Shown here piece after piece: positions 40,201-55,200 of a stretch of DNA of 64,000 nucleotides (its first letter is position 1; each line of letters starts with the position of its first letter). The notes under the pieces are model-generated. The model made no database searches. It was not told the DNA's origin and saw only the letters and a program-made list of their open reading frames with translations. The stretch lies in contig NC_092582.1 of assembly GCF_037975245.1 (NCBI RefSeq), positions 21,912,577 through 21,976,576 on the forward strand, written 5' to 3'. The stretch comes from Apostichopus japonicus. Its lineage: Eukaryota; Echinodermata; Holothuroidea; Aspidochirotida; Stichopodidae. The position numbers and the translations under genes are program-made.

Positions 40201-43200
40201 ATTTTAAGGTTAATTTTTAACTTTTATATTCGTATCTGATATCTAACCAGTGCTACTGGCCTGTGATATCCTTTGTCCTACACCCTGCTACATTCTGAAC
40301 ATTAATTACACTCCATACATCTTTCAAACAAACCTTCATTTTCTTGGACATTTATCAGTGGTTCATCATCTTCATCAATTCTGAATGACGCGATCGATTC
40401 TGCTCCTACCTCTCGTCCTGAGCCACTCTCTGATGAAGACGTCAGAGACGAGCTTGAGCTACGAGAAGACAGCCTTCGTATAACAGATGGGATGAAGTTA
40501 CGCAGAGATCGGGGTGTTTTGTGATCTGAGCGACGAAATACAACAAAATAGGTTCAATATTCAAGTATCATAATGACATGTAATTTAACAGAAAAACTCA
40601 CCGGTTCATAATGTTTGGCCAGCAGAGCACTTGCCTTTATCAATCGAAGTTAATGGTTGAAATTCATTTAATCATTAATTGCTTAATTGCTGACAGATAA
40701 ATCTGCAATGATGGATACTTTCTTATAAAAATCATAACAGCCAATTCTAAATTTCACTTTAGTTAGAAAATATAACACATGAAAACACTACCTACTGTAG
40801 GTCATTATAGAAACTACAACTACTGCATTTTCACCACAAGTTTGAAATTTGGACATTTACTATTAAACAATGTCACAACATTAAAAATTGTCATGGCTAG
40901 AATCTCCCTATGGCTTCAAACTACTCGATACCTTGTCTTACTCATTTCCATTTTTTACCCTCTATATATTCTCTCAATCAGCTCTTTCCTTGTGTGTGTG
41001 CGTAGGTGTGCGTTTGTTTGTATTCTGACAGAGGACTTGAACAAAAGAATCCAGGTCCTCGGTTGTGATTTCTAAAGAACCACCACGTCCTCGGAAGAAT
41101 TCTATTGTATGGGGTATTGTTAAGGTTAGGGTACGTGGATTTGAACAATGGAAAATACAATGGGGTCCTCGGTCTGAATGTAATACAAACATGTGTGGGT
41201 GTGTGTGTGTGTGTGTGTCAGGTAGTGCAGTTATATAGGGATGAAAAACCATTCACTCCAAATCCCTCTGAAGTACTCCAAGATGCTTTAAATTATTTTA
41301 AAACTACCCTTTATGTACCTTGTCCAGAATCTGCAGACATCTCAGCTACCTTCAGGAAGACATCCTCCAAGGTGGAATCCATCAAACCAAACCCTAACAC
41401 ATCCAGCGATGATCGCTTTTCCTTCAACCCTGCAAACAGCTTTGGAAACTGGCCCTGTCTTACCGCCTCGTACGGTAGAGAGTATGTCAGCTCCTGAGGA
41501 GTCTCGTTGACCATGGCGGATTTTGGTACGTGTCTCTGAATCAACCGTGTGACCTGCCTCGCATCGCAGTTTGAATGGAATGAAGAGTTGAGACTGCCCG
41601 TAGAGGTTCCTGACGAAAACCCTTATCAAAGAGAAAAAAAGAGTATGGATTATTTGTAAACCATGTGTCTCGTATGGCTGTTTCTCTTTTATGACACGTT
41701 CCTGCTCGATAGAGGGCTTAAAGCATTTTCCTGTTACCTTCATCGAGACAAAAAAGAAATTGATATGACCATCGAAAGGAAAAATTAACTTGTGTCTTAC
41801 ATACCATAGAATGATTGCAAGTCGTGTCCATTGTACAATAAAATATCTTAGCATAACAAAGCATAACAAACTTAATAGCAACAATAAGTCAGTATTCAAA
41901 TGCATTTGGAGGACATTGTGTGAACTTGAACCATAACAAACTGAATAGCAACATTTAGTCCGGGACTACCTTTGGAGGACACAATGCACTTGTGTTTTTA
42001 CATATAATAGAATGTGTGAACTTAATAACCATAACGAACTGAATGGCAACATTTAGTCAGTGACTACCTTTGGAGGACACAATACACTTGTGTCTTTACA
42101 AATAATAGAGAATGTGTGAACTTTAAGCATAACAAACTGAATAGCAACATTTAGTCAGTGACTACCTTTGGAGGACACAGTACACTTGTGTCTTTACATA
42201 TAATAGAATGTATGAACTTTAAGCATAACAAACTGAATGGCAACATTTAGTCAGTGACTTCCTATGGAGGACACATTACACCTGTGTCTTTACATGTAAC
42301 AAAATGTGTGAACTTTAAGCATAACAAAGTGAATAGCAACGTTTAGTCAGTGACTACCTTTGGAGGACACAATACACTTGAGTCTTTACATATAATAGAA
42401 TGTATGAACTTTAAGCATAACAAACTGAATGGCAACATTTAGTCAGTGACTTCCTATGGAGGACACATTACACCTGTGTCTTTACATGTAACAAAATGTG
42501 TGAACTTTAAGCATAACAAAGTGAATAGCAACGTTTAGTCAGTAACTACCTTTGGAGGACACAATACACTTGAGTCTTTACATATAATAGAATGTGTGAA
42601 CTTTAAGCATAACAAACTGAATGGCAACATTTAGTCAGTGACTTCCTATGGAGGACACATTACACTTGTGTCTTTATATGTAACAAAATGTGTGAACTTT
42701 AAGCATAACAAAGTGAATAGCAACGTTTAGTCAGTGACTACCTTTGGAGGACACAATACACTTGAGTCTTTACATATAATAGAATGTGTGAACTTTAAGC
42801 ATAACAAACTGAATGGCAACATTTAGTCAGTGACTTCCTATGGAGGACACATTACACTTGTGTCTTTATATGTAACAAAATGTGTGAACTTTAAGCATAA
42901 CAAAGTGAATAGCAACGTTTAGTCAGTAACTACCTTTGGAGGACAATACACCTGTGTCTTTATATTTAACAAAATGTGTGAACTTTAAGCATAACAAGTA
43001 ACAGTAAAAATGCCTTCCTTTTATAAATAAAACTGAATAGCAGCAGTTGGTCAATGAATACCTATCTCAACACTATTTCTGTACTCTCTCCTTCAAACAC
43101 AAAACAAATTATCTCCAATAATGTATTTTACCTGCAAGAGGCTTTTTCACGACCGTTAGCTTGTATCCAGATCCATAGGTTGTTTTGAGGAAGAGTGAAG

Positions 43201-46200
43201 AGCCGACACATTTCAACTGTCCGTGAGAGATGATAGCGATCCGGTCACCTAAGACATCCGCTTCATCCATGTGGTGAGTGCTGAGCAAGATTGTACGACC
43301 TGTCAAAAACAGTCAAGACAAAAGTTCCATAAAAACCAGCCCCCGATGGAACAGTTTTCTGAAGCTTGTACTTATTTATAGAGTACAATCATGGCATACT
43401 TCCAAGCTACCGCATTGAGAGTATACAGACTTAGACTGATACTTCATCTATTATAGAAACAGGATACTTATACTGCTCATACTGTTAGTACAAGTGCTTT
43501 GAAGCATGGCATGATCGTACAATTTATAGAAACCTGTACCGACTGGGTTGATAAAACAAAGATATTTCTTAGGCTGGAGACACTGTGTGTCCGTACATAA
43601 GCTTGGTGATGATAATCAAAACTCTAGCTCTGGTGGAGGACGGGGATAGTGGGGGCCCTTAGATTTGGAACCCTGGGGGATAAAGTGCTTCTGATTTTAA
43701 ACATCACTTCTGATGAACAGCACAGGAATTGGATTGGGCTCTTCATTTATGGGGTTTTCCCTTGGATAGGGTGTTTGCAGCACTTTGAGAGCCCCCAACT
43801 TTTACTTTTGCCCCTTGTTGCCTGTGGTTCTGGGTTTTTTTCTAGCTTCTATTTGTTAATCATAATATTGACACTATGCCACTTTCAATTGTATTACCTA
43901 CCTCTCTAACTTAATTTGTTTATGGCTAAAATTTACTGACCTGAACGAGCTCAAACAGCATTTACCCCTCCCCCCCAACCACCCCTAACCACCATATGTG
44001 GTGATGTCATTGTGATCTACAAGCAATACCTTCAACAGAAGCTGGCTCATATCTGAGATACCTTTCGAATTGTGTAATGTTGTGGCATAAAAAAAAACCT
44101 TATCACCAGCCAATAAGTAGAGGCAAACAAATTATCAAGCTCATATAATTCTTTTTACCATTTGCTTATAAAAGTTTCAAGAGTTGTTAAACTCTTTCTA
44201 AAGCCATTTCTAACCCAGATGCCAAAACCACTTACCTTCCTTATACTTTAGTAGGAGGTCCCAAATGGCCCTCCTCGAGAACGGGTCCACGCCTGCCGTG
44301 GGTTCGTCTAGGATGACCGTCTTGGAGCCGCCCACGAAGGCCACAGCTACTGACAGCTTTCTCTGCATGCCACCGGACAAGCATTCCACCCTCTTGTGGC
44401 GTTTTGATCTCAAACCAATATCCTGTATTAAACTAATCAAAATACAGACAAAAACATGGCTTGTTTTATTTGAAAACAGAAACACAATTTATCTGTTTCA
44501 TTTTTTTTTTTTGTCCATCTTATTGATGGAAATGCAGACGATACATAAAGCATAACCCAGGCTTTGAAATTTGAGAAGTTTAAATACTGGATAAAATGCC
44601 AGTGGATTCTGTTTGCCAGTAGATGCTGTTTGCCAGTAGACATTAAGAACATGAGCACATGATATGTTATATATATAACTTACTTGTACACCTAATATAC
44701 ATAGGTTATAGCATAACCTATTTACATTATGCTGTATATCATAGTTAGCTGTATATATTTGTTACTATAATTGTTATATATAATTTTTGCACATACGGCC
44801 TTCCCTATAATGTTTGTTACACTCGGCAAGCTCATATATGTAGGTTATGGACACATGAACAGCACGCAAATGGGCATGGAGGTGGGGGGGGATATGCAAA
44901 TGTAATGTACAGGAGTATTGGACTGAGATTGCTGGCCAAAGAAAAACTGGATATTCATAGCTATAATTTGATATCAGCTGTATTAACAATGACCTTTACA
45001 TAACCAAACAATAAAGAAGAACAAACCATTTGAACACTTCAAATATTGGACAGAGAAAAAGAAACTGTTAGCAAACTACTTATCTAATGTAAAAAGCCTG
45101 TGTAGGTTATATGTACAAGTAAGACGGCCTGGCATTTGAATCCTAGCAGGACCTGCTTTAGATAAGACACTGATAGGAAAAAGAGATCTTCTTCCAGACA
45201 AGATCTCTTCAGAAGGTCCAGCTAGGATCGAAACTTCAGGCCCTCTAAGTTTTCATTTCATTCCATTTCATTTATTTGTTTCTTCACAATATAGATACAG
45301 AGAAGTTAGCTAAGTAACAAAACATATCAAATAACAGGGAAAATTGTGAAAGGAAGCACTCCAAAAGACCCAGAGGGCTTGTCTAGTAGAGCGCTCCCAT
45401 AAGTAAATAGAGAGAACAATACAAGAAAACAGTAACACTTATATCCACCCACACACCAACCCAATACGTATAACCCACCCACCCACCCCACACCACCTAC
45501 AATACATATATATACACATATGCATACATACACAATTGAATACAAATACACACACGCATATATACACATATGTATATAAGTATATGCATATACATACTGT
45601 ACATACATATATATATACACCCATGTAAATATAAACATGTGTAAAAGTAAGTTGGCCTAACGTTTCGATCCTAGCAGGATCTTCTTCAAAGGCTAAATAA
45701 ATATAACTAATATAAACATGTATGCTTACTTACACAAACACAAAAACAATCATGTATATACATTTATGTTAGGGGGGAAAAGATTACAATAACACAGGAA
45801 TGGCTACAGCTTACAAAATACAAAATGAAAACTTAAAATCTTAGTAGAGGTTTATAAGGGATCTAGTTTTATACATTAAAAAAAAAAAATTAGGATACCA
45901 CATTCTTACCTGTCGGTGAGTGATTTTATCTCCGCCTTAGGTAGACCTTTCAGCAAACCATAGAACTGCATATGTTCCTCCACTGTGAGCCTACAAGACA
46001 GAACAATCATAAATTAATATTTAAAGGAAAATGATCATTACTTTAAATTCATATCTGAAGGTTTTCCATAACAAGACAAAAGCTAAATTATCTCAGGTTT
46101 CAATTTCAAATCATAATAAATTCTGTCAGTATTTGTAAAAATAGACTTTATATGATTAATTATTATTAAAGGGTAAATGAAAGTTTCTGGCAAATGGATT

Positions 46201-49200
46201 AATTTAATTTATAGCTATTAAGCCAATGTAGGAGAGAAATAAAACTAAAGCAGTGTCTTATTTTGCAATCCTAGTGTTCAAGTCAAATACAATCCTAGCT
46301 TTAAAGAATACTTTGGGTATGTTTGGCAAACATGAGTAAAAACTTGTTATCTTATTCAAAATGCTATTTTTGGAGGAAATTAAACAATTTTCAAGTAGAA
46401 AGCTACAGTACAATAGTAAGTGACAGGAACATAAACTTGGAAGAATTAAACAAGCAAGAATGGCCTGTAAAAGAATTTGCTGTTCATAGATAGGAGACAA
46501 TCTAACTTGTATGTTTAAGGATGTATTGTTAGTTTGGTAACTGCAAAAACCAAGTTTTAAGAATATTACTGATAGGACGTTATAGTGGTGATTGAGATGA
46601 ACAATCCAGGGCACCTCTAAACCTTAGCAGGTGGCACGAGAGGTATATCTGCATTTGCGAGCGAATTACTCTTACTGATTTAAATGTACTCACTAGACAA
46701 ATTGCATTGAGGGCGTTGTGGTCAAATGGTTAAGGAAGTGGACTTGTGATCTAAGGATTACAGGTTCGAGCCCTGGCCAGATCATTGCGTTGTGTCCTTG
46801 GGCAAGGCGCTTTATCTCCATTGCCTCTCTTCACCCAGGTGTATAAATGGGGACTTGCGAGGTAACTTGTAAATATAGTTGCGTGCGCCGGTTTGTGGCT
46901 GCACCCTATGGGAAGTCCCCCGGGGGACACGTGGTTGTGCTGCACTGTGGTGCCCCAGGAGAGATTGTTTGAATTGTGCACACTTTGGTGTGTAGGTGTG
47001 ACAAGTTACCAATGACCAGGATTAAGTTGTAAAAGTCGTGTGAAAGGGCCTTGGCCCTGTACAAGACCGTAAACCTAAAATCATAATAATCACCGTAGAC
47101 TCTTGTTCGTAGAAGCATGCTTTGGCAATCATTATAGACACTCAGTAAATGATTACAATTTCTGTCAACATTTTAGACAATACTGGAAATTTGGATTCAG
47201 CAATTATGCAGTCAGATTTCCAGTTAATTCAGCTAGTTTGTACTGTGGATGCCATGCCATGTACTCATTATTGCAAATGTACTGTTTAAATGTAATGGAA
47301 GATAAATATAAACTTACCCATCAAATAAAGCATTGTGCTGGGGACACATCCCCAGACTCTTTCGAATCTGTAACATATCCGTGCGGATGTCCTTGTCATA
47401 GATCTTGGCTGTGCCGGACGTCGGCGGGAACAGACCGGTGAGGACGGACCTACGAACGAAAAGAATATCTTTGACTCACCACAAGATGTTGTACGTGAGA
47501 ACTTCATACTGCTTCTTGATATAGGTACTGACTCCTCTTTCTAGTAACTCTGGCCAACCCTGCATTTACTATTCCTCACCAAAATATTATGTCCACAGAA
47601 GGGTACCTATTACCCAGGAGGGAACAGTTGAACATTTTTTCCTCCAGCCCACCTAACGCAACTACCTATATCAAAGACACTGAGATATTGCTATGAACAC
47701 AGTATAGTACCTTGTAAGGGGTGGCCTCACTCAACTACCTACTAGACACACTGAAATACTATGAGCAGAGCAGAGTACCCAAAGAGGCACAGAATACTAA
47801 TTCACATCCATCCAGCCCCCCCATCCCTCCCCTTCTTCTCCTCAAATACATGGTCACCATGTTATTAACATTTTGTCCTGGCCCTATGTGTCCACCCGAT
47901 TCGTAATCTTTCCATTACATCGATATAACATCCTAGTGACATTATACTGTACCCGACCAGTAGTCACACTACAGTTAGGTTCAACATACTTGAAGATCAT
48001 GACTGTAGATCATATCAGTACCACCAGTTGATCACAAATAGTATATACAATGTTTTTCCTAATTATTGGAGAAGATATCTTTTGAAATTTGTTTTTAAAG
48101 TCTAAAGTTTAACAAACTGTTTTAAGCAAAGTAACTGGTGTTTTCTACAGAAAGGAGTATTTTTACTAAAGTTTTTTTGAAACTAAACCAGTGGAAACAA
48201 GAACCAGCCAATCTCCCAGTGCATCTGGTGTGTCGGCAGCTTGTGATCACTTTCACGCTATGTGTAAATTCCATTCAGAGATGGTGAAAAACAAAGGTTT
48301 ATTAAATACAGTGCATTATGACCGGTATGACAGGGCCCTCTGCTAAAACACTGTTAGAGCCTCATTAAAAGCTTTCAATGTAAAGTGTGACACTTTTCTC
48401 TATTACCACACCTGGAAGGACTTCCAGACAAATTTACTATGAGAAGACTATACGAACATAAGCTGTGATGCAATTGTTTATAGACTGTGCTAGCATTCCT
48501 TACAGCATGACAAATTATAAACAGCAATTACCAGTTGACTTCCTCTGCTGATCAACAAAGCACAAACTTAGGGGAATAAAACCAAGAAACAAGAGACCTG
48601 CACAGATATAATTAAGATCCAACCATGCAGCAACCTCAATGCCCTTGCAGGTGACATTTTCATGTTCTATGAGATGATAATTACATGTTGTGCCATCTGC
48701 TATAAAGCCTTGGACACTACAACATACTAAACCACATTCAAGCACCTCTGATGTGGAACAACTCTGATGTGGAACGATTGATATAGCATAGCATTATGAA
48801 ATTGAGCTGTATCAGTCAGAGATGAAATGAGTTACTAACAAAATCATAAGCACGAGCTCTCACTGCATAATGATTTTATCATATTACAGTTGTAATGTGA
48901 CCTTTGACCTATTCGTTCAATTTAAAGGATATGAACCATACCATAGACCATAGAGGTTTTGTGTTTATGAGAAGTTTTACATCCTACCAATGTTGCAACA
49001 ACTTGACAGTCTTTGTGATTGACAATGTTGTCACATAATGAAAAATATAAACAAATTAAAAACAAAAACAAAATATAAATATAAATCAAACCTTGATAAG
49101 TATTCAGATGACTGAAGCAAATATGAAAATATGATCATGACCTGATTATTATAGAGAATGCAACTATGGCAAGTTACATATTTATAAGTGATAATTGGAT

Positions 49201-52200
49201 AATAAATTTTGAATGTTTAACCAAAACAGTGATCTGTAAAGACAAAGCAAGGCTTCCTCGAGAAGATACTAAAATGAAATGACTAAAATTTCCATCTCAC
49301 AGCTTCCCAGCTCGGACTAAGATCTCTTGCCGATAATGTCAATGTGATAGGTCGTCACCAGGGTATGATGGATACCCTGGTGAATGTATGAATCACCATC
49401 TTCATAAATATCACCAAACTGCCATAGCAACCCAATATAAGCAATCTTATGCTTGGAATTAATATGATGTTTAGAATATCTAGCTATTTATCAGTCAATT
49501 AATGGCTTCTTTTGAAATACTGCATTACTTACATGGTTGTGGTTTTTCCGGCTCCGTTGTGACCCAGGAATGATGTAATTTGACCTTCATACATATTCAA
49601 ACTCAGCTTATTCACTGCTACTTTGTGACCGTCTTTGTAAATCTGAGGAGGGCAAAACGGTAAATTAATATTTGATATACTAGCATACATTACTATTGTA
49701 TCAAAATATGGAGGAAACAAACATAAACAATTACACTATGATAAAATTTATGTCCCTATAATGTAATACAGGGATATAAGAATTTAATTGAACATTAAGT
49801 GTCTTTCCAAATGCTGTTAGAGATATTACTTACACACATTTATTATAAAGTAGGGAACGTTTTATATTACTGTACGAATTGTTATGGTTTTTGGTTTACA
49901 ATTTGTTGTACTATTTGTTTTGCTATTTGTTTATCTATTTGTTATACCACTTGTTCTACTAGCTGTTGTACTGGTTGTTGTGCTATTGGTTATAACACAG
50001 CTAGTAGAACAAGTGGTGTAACAAATAGATCAACAAATAGCAATAGCAAATAGCAATAGTATACAGTTTAATACCCTTGTACCTATAACTTGTGTTGACC
50101 AAGTCTGGCCGAGCCATGAAATACTTTCACATTCAGAGAAAGACATATTGGTATGTTTGTATTTTCACCCCAACTAAAAATGGAATGATCCAGTTTTCTA
50201 CAGTTCATCCAGATGGGACAGTGTGATTGTGTAAATCCCACCTTGAACCACTTCACCTGAAACCACCACACTGGCCGTTTCAAGGCACAAACACTGATAT
50301 AAAGGGGGTTGATTACATCTAGAATTTCACAAACTCAAAAATTATATTCCTCTTCCAGCCTTATAAAGAAAATGTACGACATGTTATTAAGAAGAGACAA
50401 TTACTTAAAAGGAAGAAAGAAAACCAGACCTTGGTGAGATTCTGAATAGAGACACCGAGAGGTAAGTCAGAAGGCTCTGCTTCACAAGTAATGCCTGTAT
50501 AGGGTAGAACAATAAACAAGATCAAAACAAAACAATAAAGAAGATAAAAAGAAAACAATGGGGGTATTCTTCTCCATTAAATGATATGGAAATGTCCTAT
50601 TCTTTCATTTAAATACCACTTCCCCTAGAAGAATCCAGAGTTTGAGTTTCCCAATTCTGAATAAGATGGACATTTTCTCCATTTTGTCATTTTTTATCTT
50701 TAAAAATAACAGTGTCGGTGATGTCTTTTCTTTTCTCTTTTGTTATTGTTTTTCTTTCTGCTTTTGAAAGATCTCAGGAAAAATATTGAATTTCCTTGCT
50801 TTCACCAACCATAGCATTTTTTACCCATCAAAAAGTCACTCATCAGATATTCCACATTTCATCACATGACAATGGAAATGTATAAACTGTTTGCTTTGTA
50901 CTTTGATTGATCATAAATTAATTAATAGATTATGAGAAAAAAATAGATAAATTAGATACATATTTTTAATCAAAATGGGGTAACCTTTACTGATATCTAA
51001 TGCTTGCTTTAATGTCTATTACTTTCCCTGGAGAATGATAAAGCATAGTTTTGCCATACCAAGCCATGTAGGTATCAATTTCAAGCCGTAAGTTGTTACA
51101 GACATAGATGCCCTCTGAAAAATTGATTACATCATGAAAGGAGATTTTAAACCACAACCTCAAAATTTTGCCAAATTCTGTCAACTTCACCCTCGGGAGA
51201 TTTATCACACATAGGAAGACACATTTACCTTCGTTTCTGATCAACAATTCCTGATCTTCCTCCGTGACTGACAATGGTCTGTTTCCTCCATCGGTCAACC
51301 CTGAGGAACTACTAAACCAGTAGGAATACTGCAAAGGAAAGTACCAAGGTCTGGGGAGCCCATAGGATCCTAAAATATTTAAAGGAAAGTAGAAGGGGGG
51401 AAACGAATGAGGATAATTAACGAATGAATATTTTCTTCATTCCAGTTCAAATGATCTCAACGATAAAGACATGCAACGTGTAAGATAGTTTATAGTAATG
51501 CTGTTGTTATGTAGTTAATATGTTAATGCACTATGGTTATATCTATTGGGATGTGTACTAGCACACCGTTATATCTAAGTTCACCGGTATTGTGAGAGCG
51601 TGGTGGCCAATTGGGCTAAGGCGTCGGACTCTAGATCCAAGGATTGCTGGTTCGATTCATGCTTAGTTCATTGCGTTGTGCCCTTGGGCAAGATGCTTTA
51701 TCCCACTTGCCTCTCTCCACCCAGGGGTTAAATGGGTACCTGTGAGGTAACTTGTCATTGGGCGCAGTATATTACTGCTGCCGCCTGGAGGGATTGTCTC
51801 TGGGACAGGTTATCATTGACCAGGGGTAATATAACATCTGTAAAGCGCTTTGAGACCTATCGCTGGTGTAAAGCGCTATATAAAAATCAAATATTATTAT
51901 TATTATAACGTGATGATGCTCAGTAGTGTGTTACGTATCAATCTGTATCTCAGCCTACTTTTGTGTGCGTGAGAGACTCACCCCTCAACACCCTCAATAA
52001 AAGCAGAATTAAGAAAAGCTCCCGAGAGAATGGAGGTAACCTCACCTGGATAGACGTTTTCCACGTACCAGACGATGATGGCATACAGTACCGTGTCCAC
52101 CAACAGAATGATCCAGAGTTGAAATAAGTTTAAGTCGTCGTGCTCTACTGGACTGCTGAAGAGGTTATTCCAGTGGACGCCTTCGCCCCCGATCTCGTAG

Positions 52201-55200
52201 AGGGCAAAATAACGAGCTCCGAGGCCAAACGCAGTAGGAGAGAATATCGACTGGAAGGAGGAACATGAGAAACGGTGACTTTGTGAAATGAAACGTTGTT
52301 TTGAGAAATGTCACATAAAGATTAGTAACAAAGTGCAAACAAATGAACCGATCTATTAGAAGCATGATGAGGCAATGCAAAGCCTCCACCAAACCAAACC
52401 CACCCACCCCTCCTGCACCCCCCCCCCCTCCCTGGCTCATATCCTTCGGGTCCTCCATACTCTCTACATTTCTACAGTGTGACCAGCGAGACTTAATTCT
52501 CACATTTAACCAGTTAACCAGTTTAAGCCAAAGGCCTTTTCGTTGAGCTGGAAAATATAAAAATATTTACTTTTCAGTCTCTTTGTGACACAAATAAAAT
52601 TTCTACTTCATACCCCTGTTCATACTTTTCAAACAGAAATGAGCAAACAATAAGACAAAGAATGTAATGAGTACACACATTTAGGCACAAACGCCTCCCC
52701 TCGTCACATTAACGATAAATGAAATGTTGCAAAGGTTCTTTCGTACTTACAGCCATCATCTTAATCTGTGAGGGGATGGTGACGTACGCCAGTGACTCCT
52801 CTCTGATTTGAATGTAGATGCAAGGTACGTACGTGGTGAAGTAAATGATGCCAGCGCAAGCAGAAGCCAATTTGGCCTTGGAGAAGAAAACACTAATCAC
52901 AAAGCTGAAAGAGAGACATAGCGTGATAAATAATCTTTATTTTTGGAAAAAAAACGGTCTTATGAACAAGCTTTGCTTATGTTTATGATCTTTGCCAATA
53001 GACGTGGCCCTTCTGCTGATGTTAACGGTCCTTTTATGATATCAACAGTCTTTGCTGATATAAAAGATTTTTCAAATGATGTTGTTACATCTTACTGATA
53101 TAAATGGTTTTTACTTATACAAATGATCTTTGGTTCATGGTACTGTCTGATATGAACGGTCTTTGCTGACATAAAATGGTCGACACTGCTGTTTATGGTC
53201 TTCACTGATATGAATAGTCTTTCTGACACACTCAGTTTTTTTTTCTTCATACAAACGGTCTTTGCAGATATCAACAGCCTGTGTTGATATAAATGGTCTG
53301 TGTTGATATAAATGGTTTTTACTGAAAGAAATGGTCTTTACTGGTGTATACGGTCTGTGTTGATGTAAAAATTCCGAGTTGATGTAAATCTTTTCTAAGG
53401 ATATGAACAGACTCTGCTGGTATGAACAGTCTTTACTGGTATAAATGGTCTGTGTTGATTTCAACATTCTGAGTGGATATAAATGGTTTATGTGGCTATT
53501 TAACAGTCTCTGCTGGTAAGAACAGTCCTTGCTGATGAAAATGGTCTTTGTTGAGATAACTTGGCAGCACCCGCCCAGAAGGGATCATGAAATGGTTCCG
53601 AGAGAATTGACAACTTTGAGAAACAAGAATTCCTCATCAACTTTGATTTACTCACCAAAAGACAATAACTGATGCAGAGAAGATAGTGAAGGTGATCCAC
53701 ACGATGACTGGATTGCTGTGCATCAAAATATTCCCGTAGTGGAGGATGGCTGTGATCGCCGCGACGATGACGGAGGCCTGCAGCATGCTGGTGATGAACC
53801 AGGCCACCCAATGAACGCCGTTACTCAAACCCATCATCTTCATGACCTGTAAAGCAGATAGAAAATTTGAGATTCCCGAGCATTTAATGATTCAGATTTG
53901 CTAAAAATTTTAATGCCTTTATGGCGTATGAGCCTGGGGTAATAAAAAAATCTCGGAACTTTGCAAAAATTGCGGTATAGGCTCCAGTTTGTATATGCTA
54001 CAGTGTGTTAGGATAATAGTTTTTGTCTCCCTGCAGGTTGGATATCCATAGCTAATGAAAAACATGTGAACCACGGATCATATGCTACAAGGCTGTTGTT
54101 AGAAATTCACGAAAATTGAGAGGTGTAAATCCCGGAGGTAGAAAAGAAATCACAGATATTCTGCGAATTCGCGGAAAAAGCTCATGCCTGCGTATGTGAA
54201 GCTAAAGCTACCGGTAAGGGCTTCACTGTCTACAAGCAAATTTAAGAAACAAGTATAAATATAGGAAAACTGACATTATTGTATAACCAAACTTTGACAG
54301 TAAAGAACTTTATGCAAATTTTGTTTGTCATCTATTCCACTCAAAGTGTATAACTCATTTCTATTATTATTATTATTTTATTTTGTTTTTTACTATTTAT
54401 TTTTGTTTTATTTGTTTATAATGTATAAGCATAGCAGAATCACATACCTCTTTTAACCTCTGTTCCTTCTCATACACAATGCTTCTGGTTAACATGGCCA
54501 CATAGTAGACCCAAGACACGACCATAATCATCGGCATAATGTTGGCTATCATGAATAGAAAGCTGGAGGGGAAAAAAATATTACTAAAATAATATGGCAT
54601 AATAAACAAAACAAATCTCACACATTCCAAACTGATATATATATCTAGGGACTACGAACCAGTATACGACATACAACGAATATGAATCAGGCAGTATCCA
54701 GTACGTTATCTGAATGTTCAGCATTCAATTTATTAAAAGATTTATATTGACATTGTAACGTTTGGCAAAGCAGTTCTAAATTCCTTTATACACAGTTTAA
54801 CATACCATGTTTGCACACATACAGTAGTCACTGTTTAGCACTGCATGACATAGACTACCCAACTGTATTACTACAGGATACTACAGAAGAATATGTGTAA
54901 AACTTATGCTTTTCTAGGTAGCATGGGTCCTGTCTCGGGATTTTGCACAAGATATTGAATACGCATATTAACAACATAGCAAAGTCACTTGTCTTGACAC
55001 AACATTTCACTACATATGGGAATATGTAAAGCTGACCTGTCTTGCAGGTTTCATGTATAATGTATATATAGTGTACAACTCCCTCTCTTGTATAGAACTG
55101 GTATCACTTACAGGAGTCTGTAATACTTATCTTGCAGATAACATGGATAAGGTATCTCCTCCACATAACCGCCTGAGTATGAAATACTTACTTATCTTGC

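Noticed and set aside
41342-41905. 187-codon minus-strand frame, longer than the exon frame there
   Set aside because: It overlaps the post-NBD1 exon in the wrong frame and has no similarity; the shorter frame carries [11 protein letters not shown] and [11 protein letters not shown].
53092-53467. Two overlapping minus-strand frames of 60 and 110 codons
   Set aside because: Both are translations of the diverged 20-bp tandem repeat in an ABCA2 intron.
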